The notes beneath the pieces were generated by a model that saw nothing but the letters and a program-made list of their open reading frames with translations, was not told where the DNA came from and ran no database searches. DNA of 12,048 nt, taken from positions 1 through 12,048 of the forward strand of contig CAZGCA010000119.1 in the NCBI GenBank assembly GCA_964524145.1. Direction: 5' to 3'. Source of the DNA: CAZGCA01 sp964524145. GTDB taxonomy: Bacteria > Hydrogenedentota > CAZGCA01. This document shows, one piece after another, positions 6,900 through 12,048 of this stretch. The position numbers and the translations under genes were made by a program. The number at the start of each line of letters is the position of its first letter. Within the stretch, counting starts at the first letter, position 1.

Positions 6900-6928
6900 A
6901 TACTAGCACGGTTTCCAGCCTTTGTCAA
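6900..6928 (-). promoter_or_regulatory. Near-consensus sigma-70-type promoter with extended -10, drives the SCP2 gene
   Basis: On the minus strand: -35 TTGACA (6928-6923, perfect consensus), a 17-base spacer, -10 TAGTAT (6905-6900), with TG at the extended -10 position (TGC-TAGTAT). The predicted start of transcription is near 6893, about 50 bases before the GTG start codon. This is the best promoter in the window. It could also supply the protease operon by read-through. Prediction by eye. Confidence 0.75.
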
Positions 6929-6964
6929 TCACTAATCAGCAGCACCGGAGATGTGCCGCAACCC

Positions 6965-6993
6965 TTGATTCTGCTCCGCACGCGTACTACACT
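6965..6993 (+). promoter_or_regulatory. Candidate promoter for the propeller operon
   Basis: TTGATT (6965-6970), 17 bases, TACACT (6988-6993): four of six consensus positions in each box, with correct spacing. Predicted transcript start near 7000, about 50 bases before the ATG at 7050. It lies back to back with the SCP2 promoter, the two -35 boxes being 36 bases apart. Moderate match, so tentative. Confidence 0.4.
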
Positions 6994-7035
6994 ACCTGTG
7001 AGGTGTTGTATAGCAGGTATGCCGTTGTCGTATTC

Positions 7036-7042
7036 AGGAGGT
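7036..7042 (+). promoter_or_regulatory. Ribosome binding site for the propeller gene
   Basis: AGGAGGT lies seven bases before the ATG at 7050 and decides that start, which is also where the signal peptide begins. Confidence 0.85.
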
Positions 7043-7049
7043 CTACATC

Positions 7050-10000
7050 ATGAGGAGAACAGTTATATTCGCAGTGCTCTTTGCATTGGCGGTTTCTGTC
7101 GAATGGGAGGGAGCAGTTGCTGCCGACCTTGGCTCCGGGCCCGCAGATCTCGCCAAACATCTGGTTAAAAGAGCCGGTACGTCTCGCGGTTTATGTTCGA
7201 TCCTGGGGTGCAGCGATGGGGAACTGCCGCTTGAGATGGTTCGCGCCAGCGGCTTCGTGATTCATGTTCAGGACCCTGTGAGCTCCTCTGTCGCTGCGGT
7301 CCGGGAGAAGGTTGACGCAGACGGGATCCACGGAAGCCGAATGGTCGTCGAGAAAGGACCGCTGAACAAGCTGCCCTACGCGGACAATACAGTCGACCTG
7401 GTCGTTGCGACGTCGTTGATGGACCGCTCCTTGCCGGAAATGCTCCCGTCGGATATCGATAAGGGACACGCCCTCTTCGAGCTTTCGGTGGCCGAGATTC
7501 TGCGTGTTCTGCGTCCGGAAGGGAAAGCGATTCTGGGCCGCGCCAAGTCGTCAGACGGTGAGTTGACGGCGCAGCAGATCCGGAACTGGCTGCGGGACGG
7601 CGGCGTTGGGGAGTTCGCCGTTGGCGAAGACGATTTCGGACTGTGGGCGGAGCTGACCAAGGACTGTCCCGAAGGCGTGGATTCGTGGAGCCACTGGGAG
7701 CACGGTCCCGACAACAACCCTGTCTCGACCGATACCGTCATCACGGCCCCGTATAGAACCCAATGGCTGGGCGTTCCGTACTATATTGCGATGCCAGCGA
7801 TTACAACCGTGGCCGGTGGCCGCATCTTCACTGCGATGGGGCACATCGCCCACCACAAACGGGAGGAGAAGTGGCTTAACACGGTGCTGGCACGCAACGG
7901 GTACAACGGCGAGGAGCTGTGGCTGCGCAGGCTGCCCGACGGCTACCTGGTCCACAGGTCGGCGTTCGTCGCGACCGACGACGTCTTTTACATGATCGAC
8001 AGCGACGGCGACGGCTGCCTGATGCTCGACCCGGAAACCGGCAAGGAATTGGACACCCTTCACGTCCCGGATCTCGACGGCGAATGGAAATGGATGGCGT
8101 TGCAGGACGGTGTTCTGTTTGTGCTGGCGGGCAAGAAGAAAGACCCGCCGGAGACAACCCTGGTGCGGAGCACGTACCGCGCGTGGAGCTGGGGTGAGCT
8201 GAGCCGCGGGTATTACGAAAAGAGGGTGCCCTGGGGGTTTGGGGAGACGATCGTCGCCTACGACTTGGACCAGGGGAAGACCCTCTGGCGGCACACGGAG
8301 GATAAGCCCATAGACTCCCGCGCCATGGTGATTGGGGGCGGCAGAGTGTTCTTCTACGGTCCCGACTCGCATACAGGATGTCTTGACGCGAAATCCGGCG
8401 CAGTGGTGTGGACCAATGACGACCGGAAGATCATAGACCTGATCGAGGAGCCGGGTAGCGGGCTGCAATCGACCCCCGGGTTCCGAACGACGTGCTTCTG
8501 TTTGTACACGCCCGACGCGCTGTTTTACGAGGCTCAGACCAGGATGAACATCGTTGCCGTATCCAACAAGGATGGCAGCCTGTTGTGGAGCCGAAAGAAG
8601 ACGACCAACAACCCGAACATGCTGTATGCCGGCGGTCATTTGCTTGTGGGTATCGGGCCCGAAGGGAACACGCTCGTGCTCGATCCACTGACCGGCGATA
8701 CGATCGAGGATCTCGGGTTCAAGAAACGGTCATGCGTCCGGTTGACTGCAACCCATGATTCGTTCTTCTGTCGAGGTTGGCCCGAAGGTTTGACGCGATA
8801 CGATCGCAACGCGAAGAAGGTCCTTTTTAACGGCGCCATGAGACCCTCCTGCAACGATGGCGTCATAGCTGCCAACGGCATGTTGTATTTCGGACCGTGG
8901 CTGTGCGATTGCAACCTGTCGCTGATGGGTACGACGGGCATGTGTTCGGCGGGCGACTTCAGAGTCGAGGATGAAGACCCGGTGAGCGAACGGCTCGAGG
9001 TTGCCGAAGCCGCTGTTTCCGCTCCCCGGGTTCTGGAAATCACCCAGGAAGACTGGCCCACGTACCACGGCAACAATGACCGGGGCGCCTGCTCGAAAGC
9101 CGTCGTCCGGACAACCCCGCGGAGACGGTGGGCGTTTCAGCCGGAGGTGTCGCTTGCGTCGAGCGCTCCGTCCGCTGCAGGCGGTCTGATCTTCTCGTGC
9201 GCTGACGACGGGAAGGTGCGTGCGTTCGATGCTGAGACGGGACAACTGCGGTGGTCTTTCGCGACTGCGGGCCCGATCAAGCAGCCGCCCACGATCTCAA
9301 AGGGACGGGCGTACGTGGGCTCCGGGGACGGATACGTCTACGCGCTCGAGGCTGCGACGGGCAGGCAACTGTGGCGGTTCCGGGCGGCGCCCGTCGAGAG
9401 GCGGATAATGCTGTATGGATCGCTGTGCTCGACCTGGCCGGTCAATAGCGGCGTCCTTGTTGAGGACGGTGTCGCCTACGCGGCTGCAGGTTTCATTGAT
9501 TACGACGGCACCTACGTCTGCGCGCTGGATGCTATCACCGGAGAGCCCAAGTGGCGGAACAACACGTCGGGCCACTTGGACGAGGAGCTTCGCAAGGGTG
9601 TGTCCCCGCAGGGCGCGCTCACCATTGCGGGGAATCGTCTCTGGATGCCGGGAGGAAACGTGATATCCCCCGCGGCATACGACATCAAGACCGGCGAGTG
9701 CCTGACGCGGTCGGTCGGCAACGGGTCGCCGAGAACGAACCGTGGCGAAGAGATAGGTGTGCTCGGGAAGGAGCACCTCATTCTGGGCGGGCGGTTGCAG
9801 TACTCGGCCACGAAGAACTACGTGAATCCCGGCTCGTTCGAGATCGCAAAAGTCGAGCCTGGTCGGCGTGCACGCATGGAGCCGTTGGGTTCCGGCAAGA
9901 TTCCTCCCGCATGGTCATCTGAGATTATGGTGATGGTAAACGGCCCAAACACCGTGCCTGCGTGCATTGATGTAGCGGCGATCGATGAGTACGTCGAGAA

Positions 10001-10316
10001 GTGCCGTTCGATGAACCGGGACAGCAAGCTCAGGAGTCTTGGCAGGCTCAAGAAGCGTTGGGTAGCAAATGACCTGCGGGGCGGCGACACGGTAGCGTTG
10101 GCGATTGCGTCAAACGCGGTGCTTGTTGCGTATGAAATGCCCAGACCTCGGTCGCTGGCATCGCAGTGGTTCGTCAGCGCTCTCGATCCGGATACCGGCA
10201 AGACGATCTGGAAACGCGAGCTGCCGTCTGGGGCGCTTGCGGGTGGTTTGCTGGTTGACCGTGACGGCCGGGTTGTGGTAACGCTCGAGAACGGGGGTAT
10301 GGTGTGCTTCGGTTGA
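7050..10316 (+). CDS. Exported giant protein: methyltransferase-like domain plus two PQQ-type beta-propellers
   Basis: 1088 residues. A Sec signal (M-R-R then hydrophobic, cleavage near AVA-A at 22-25) is followed by a region with class I methyltransferase hallmarks. These are a glycine loop I-L-G-C-S-D-G (51-57), acidic D75 after the second strand, L-P-Y-A-D-N-T-V-D-L-V-V (108-119) and E-I-L-R-V-L-R-P-E-G (149-158). From about 210 come propeller blades marked by D-x-x-T/S-G-x-x-x-W type repeats (for example DLDQGKTLWR, DAKSGAVVW, NKDGSLLW). A second propeller opens at D668-W-P-T-Y-H-G and has DAETGQLRW, EAATGRQLW, DAITGEPKW and DPDTGKTIW. There is no adjacent Cys-Cys pair such as quinoprotein alcohol dehydrogenases use, so a binding or scaffold role is more likely than PQQ oxidation. 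It heads an operon with the next two genes; its stop lies inside the next gene's start region. Its exact function is not recognised. Confidence 0.88.
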   Translation: MRRTVIFAVLFALAVSVEWEGAVAADLGSGPADLAKHLVKRAGTSRGLCSILGCSDGELPLEMVRASGFVIHVQDPVSSSVAAVREKVDADGIHGSRMVVEKGPLNKLPYADNTVDLVVATSLMDRSLPEMLPSDIDKGHALFELSVAEILRVLRPEGKAILGRAKSSDGELTAQQIRNWLRDGGVGEFAVGEDDFGLWAELTKDCPEGVDSWSHWEHGPDNNPVSTDTVITAPYRTQWLGVPYYIAMPAITTVAGGRIFTAMGHIAHHKREEKWLNTVLARNGYNGEELWLRRLPDGYLVHRSAFVATDDVFYMIDSDGDGCLMLDPETGKELDTLHVPDLDGEWKWMALQDGVLFVLAGKKKDPPETTLVRSTYRAWSWGELSRGYYEKRVPWGFGETIVAYDLDQGKTLWRHTEDKPIDSRAMVIGGGRVFFYGPDSHTGCLDAKSGAVVWTNDDRKIIDLIEEPGSGLQSTPGFRTTCFCLYTPDALFYEAQTRMNIVAVSNKDGSLLWSRKKTTNNPNMLYAGGHLLVGIGPEGNTLVLDPLTGDTIEDLGFKKRSCVRLTATHDSFFCRGWPEGLTRYDRNAKKVLFNGAMRPSCNDGVIAANGMLYFGPWLCDCNLSLMGTTGMCSAGDFRVEDEDPVSERLEVAEAAVSAPRVLEITQEDWPTYHGNNDRGACSKAVVRTTPRRRWAFQPEVSLASSAPSAAGGLIFSCADDGKVRAFDAETGQLRWSFATAGPIKQPPTISKGRAYVGSGDGYVYALEAATGRQLWRFRAAPVERRIMLYGSLCSTWPVNSGVLVEDGVAYAAAGFIDYDGTYVCALDAITGEPKWRNNTSGHLDEELRKGVSPQGALTIAGNRLWMPGGNVISPAAYDIKTGECLTRSVGNGSPRTNRGEEIGVLGKEHLILGGRLQYSATKNYVNPGSFEIAKVEPGRRARMEPLGSGKIPPAWSSEIMVMVNGPNTVPACIDVAAIDEYVEKCRSMNRDSKLRSLGRLKKRWVANDLRGGDTVALAIASNAVLVAYEMPRPRSLASQWFVSALDPDTGKTIWKRELPSGALAGGLLVDRDGRVVVTLENGGMVCFG

Positions 10317-11320
10317 CGGTGTTGGCGGCGGGCCTCGTGGCGCTCGCCGCTGTCTTATCACCGGTTGCGTCCGCCTGCGGGACGTCGGTGCGCGATGCGT
10401 CTTTTGGGGTGCCTCGGGATGTGCACCGCCTGTGCGTTATTGGCGACGCGACGGACGGTTCGGCGAACGCTGACTACGAATCGCTGGCACCATGGCTCGA
10501 GGGGCCGGGCGCGGGTCTCAACCTGGAACTCGTCAGGGTAAACGCGGACGATCCGGAGGTGAACTGGGAGGAGCATGCGATTCCTTCGGCCCCGCCGAGT
10601 CTGCCGGTTGTGGTGCTTGTGGGCCGGAACAGTGCCGAGCGTCGCAGCTTCTTGATAGACCACTGGGAGCCCGGTCCGAACGGCGCCGACCTCGAAAGTC
10701 TGCGGCTGTCGCCGGTACGTGAGGCTGTGCTTCGCGATGTTCTCTCGCACGTGGCGGTGCTGTTGTATGTTCCCGGGACGGGCGCGGATTCGGGTTCGGC
10801 CGAGAGCGTTTTGGAGGCGGTGGTGAAGGAGTGGAAACGGAAGCAGCCGCCCGGTGTCTCGGTGGTGAGAGCGAACCGCGCTGACGAGCGCGAACGGTTG
10901 CTGCTGTCGTTTACGGGGATCCCTCCGGACGGCCCTGACTGGGTTGGCGTCGTTTTTGGTCGCATGAAACTGATGGCACCACCGCTTTTGGGCGCAGAGA
11001 TAACGGTGGAACGTCTAAACGAGCTGATCGGGCAGTTGACGCAGGAGTGTTCGTGTCTCCGGTCGCCACAGAGCATGGGAGTCGACATGCTCTGCCCGTG
11101 GGACGAGCGTATGAGCGCGAAAGTCGAGACGATCATAACACCGGACATCCTGGCAGCACGCACCGAGGCAGAGTTCTTTGGTTCCAGCCGGCGTTTGCTG
11201 GCTGTTACGGTCGTTGCATTGGTTGTGCTGGCGTTAGCGAACGTCTTTGCAGCGACGCTGATAATGCTCCGTAAGAGGCGGCGGTACATTCCGCCGACAC
11301 TGAACGGGCAGAAAGGTTGA
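10304..11320 (+). CDS. Membrane-anchored protein, probable duplicated thioredoxin-like halves
   Basis: I do not recognise a named family. The 338-residue product has a signal sequence (hydrophobic 5-24, ending ASA-C25), a large outer region and one C-terminal membrane helix (about 297-318) before a basic tail (RKRRR). The bulk is thus periplasmic, with the tail in the cytoplasm. The outer region seems to be two similar halves. Each has a strand (LCVIGD / VLLYV), a V-R-(V/A)-N-x-(A/R)-(D/A)-D segment, a proline-rich turn before a V-V-V-L-V-G or V-G-V-V-F-G strand, and a final amphipathic helix. This order suggests thioredoxin-like folds without a CxxC; a separate E-C-S-C and another Cys follow the second half. 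The GTG at 10304 (GGGGG at 10293-10297) overlaps the propeller gene by 13 bases; TTG at 10313 (TTGA overlap) is an alternative. Coupling to the propeller gene is likely. The duplication is inferred by eye. Confidence 0.75.
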   Translation: MLRLTVLAAGLVALAAVLSPVASACGTSVRDASFGVPRDVHRLCVIGDATDGSANADYESLAPWLEGPGAGLNLELVRVNADDPEVNWEEHAIPSAPPSLPVVVLVGRNSAERRSFLIDHWEPGPNGADLESLRLSPVREAVLRDVLSHVAVLLYVPGTGADSGSAESVLEAVVKEWKRKQPPGVSVVRANRADERERLLLSFTGIPPDGPDWVGVVFGRMKLMAPPLLGAEITVERLNELIGQLTQECSCLRSPQSMGVDMLCPWDERMSAKVETIITPDILAARTEAEFFGSSRRLLAVTVVALVVLALANVFAATLIMLRKRRRYIPPTLNGQKG

Positions 11321-11355
11321 CAACGTTGGGTTGCACCGTGCGTGAGGATATCAAG

Positions 11356-12048
11356 ATGAGACGGATACTGTTACTGGTGGCTGTGTGTGCGGCGGGTTGT
11401 GCTGGGACAGCGCCCGGGCCGGCAGGTGGCGGGGTGACGATGCTTGCGCCTGCAGGTGATATGGCGTTGCTGTACGAAGACGGGTTCGAATCGGCGACGG
11501 CGTCGAGGTGGGAACCGTCAGACGCGAGCGCCTGGCGCGTCAAATCGATAGGCGGCAACAACGTCTATTCGCTCTTCAAGGATTGCAGCTACGAGCCACC
11601 AGTCAGGGCACCGCAGAACTTCGCTCTCTTGAAAGACCTTGAGGTGAAGAGCTTTGTGCTCGAGGTGAAGGTGCAGTCCACAGAGCCTGAGTACGGACAC
11701 CGTGATGTGTGCCTCTTTTTCGGGTACAACGATCCGTCGCATCTTTATTACGTCCACTTTGCGACGAAGGCGGACGACCACGCGAACTCCATCTTCGTTG
11801 TGGACGGCAAGCCGCGTGTGTCGATCGCGTCGCAACGCACGTCCGGCACGCACTGGGACGAAAGCTGGCATACGGTGCGTGTGGAACGAGACGTTGTGAC
11901 CGGCATGATCAAAACCTACTTTGACGATATGACAACCCCGGTGATGCTGGCAATGGACAAGACCTTCCTGCGCGGTCGCATCGGTATCGGCTCGTTTGAC
12001 GACACGGCAAACTTCGACGACCTTCGCGTGTGGGGCGAGCGTTTCTAG
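11356..12048 (+). CDS. Lipoprotein with concanavalin A-like (LamG/glucanase-type) fold
   Basis: 230 residues. The start is ATG at 11356, preceded by GAGGA (11345-11349). An in-frame TTG at 11317 overlaps the previous stop, but it would put 13 residues ahead of an otherwise ideal lipoprotein signal. That signal is M-R-R-I-L-L-L-V-A-V, then lipobox A-A-G-C with Cys15. After a Gly/Pro/Ala-rich linker, the mature part begins with the typical D-G-F-E-S segment of jelly-roll domains. It continues with L-E-V-K-V-Q-S, the L-F-F-G-Y-N-D-P-S-H-L-Y-Y-V-H-F pair of strands and W-H-T-V-R-V-E-R. It ends with the G-R-I-G-I-G-S-F-D-D-T-A-N-F-D-D-L-R-V signature, which is characteristic of concanavalin A-like lectin/glucanase and DUF1080-like domains. 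No clear glycosidase catalytic pair was identified, so glycan or partner binding is more likely than hydrolysis. It is the third gene of the propeller operon; the stop TAG is the last codon of the window. Confidence 0.85.
   Translation: MRRILLLVAVCAAGCAGTAPGPAGGGVTMLAPAGDMALLYEDGFESATASRWEPSDASAWRVKSIGGNNVYSLFKDCSYEPPVRAPQNFALLKDLEVKSFVLEVKVQSTEPEYGHRDVCLFFGYNDPSHLYYVHFATKADDHANSIFVVDGKPRVSIASQRTSGTHWDESWHTVRVERDVVTGMIKTYFDDMTTPVMLAMDKTFLRGRIGIGSFDDTANFDDLRVWGERF

Noticed and set aside
7551..8639. A 362-codon minus-strand open frame inside the propeller gene
   Set aside because: It is antisense to well-formed propeller blades and has no ribosome site or recognisable domain.
7050..10316. Calling the propeller protein a PQQ-dependent alcohol dehydrogenase
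   Set aside because: Blade repeats match the fold, but there is no vicinal Cys-Cys pair, no cytochrome c motif (CxxCH), and the N-terminal region resembles a methyltransferase.

Overview
The window reads as a GC-rich chromosome fragment from a Gram-negative-type bacterium with a large secreted proteome. The combination of a Tat-exported sulfatase, a giant exported WD/PQQ-type propeller protein, several lipoproteins and duplicated PDZ proteases is typical of the Planctomycetota-Verrucomicrobiota-Lentisphaerota (PVC) group or neighbouring uncultured phyla. That placement is inference from gene content: there is no rRNA or marker gene here. No mobile element, CRISPR array, tRNA or phage gene was seen.

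Layout, left to right. (1) 48-1457, plus: a type I (formylglycine) sulfatase with a twin-arginine signal. (2) 1507-2908, plus: two tandem paralogous GNAT-like proteins of unknown substrate, about 64% identical. (3) 2881-6404, minus: a three-gene cluster, transcribed right to left. It runs from a lipoprotein DegP/HtrA-type protease with an intact triad, through a second trypsin-PDZ protein joined to it by an ATGA overlap, to a small TPR lipoprotein. The second protein has lost its catalytic Ser (Arg) and Asp (Asn), so it looks like a pseudoprotease. The last gene of this cluster runs 28 bases into the end of the second GNAT gene. (4) 6521-6841, minus: a stand-alone SCP2 sterol-carrier-like protein with a near-consensus extended -10 promoter and a near-perfect ribosome binding site. 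(5) 7050-12048, plus, divergent from (4): a compact three-gene operon. It encodes a 1088-residue exported protein (methyltransferase-like fold followed by two PQQ-type beta-propellers), a membrane-anchored protein that looks like two degenerate thioredoxin-like halves, and a lipoprotein with a concanavalin-A-like fold.

Most products are predicted to leave the cytoplasm: the sulfatase by Tat, the protease and the TPR and ConA-like proteins as lipoproteins, and the propeller protein by Sec. The GNAT pair and SCP2 look cytoplasmic. A reasonable but unproved reading is that the window holds envelope functions: protein quality control around an active/inactive HtrA pair, and surface or periplasmic scaffolding or glycan binding around the propeller operon. 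The strongest points for follow-up are the adjacent active and dead HtrA paralogs and the exported methyltransferase-like domain fused to two propellers.
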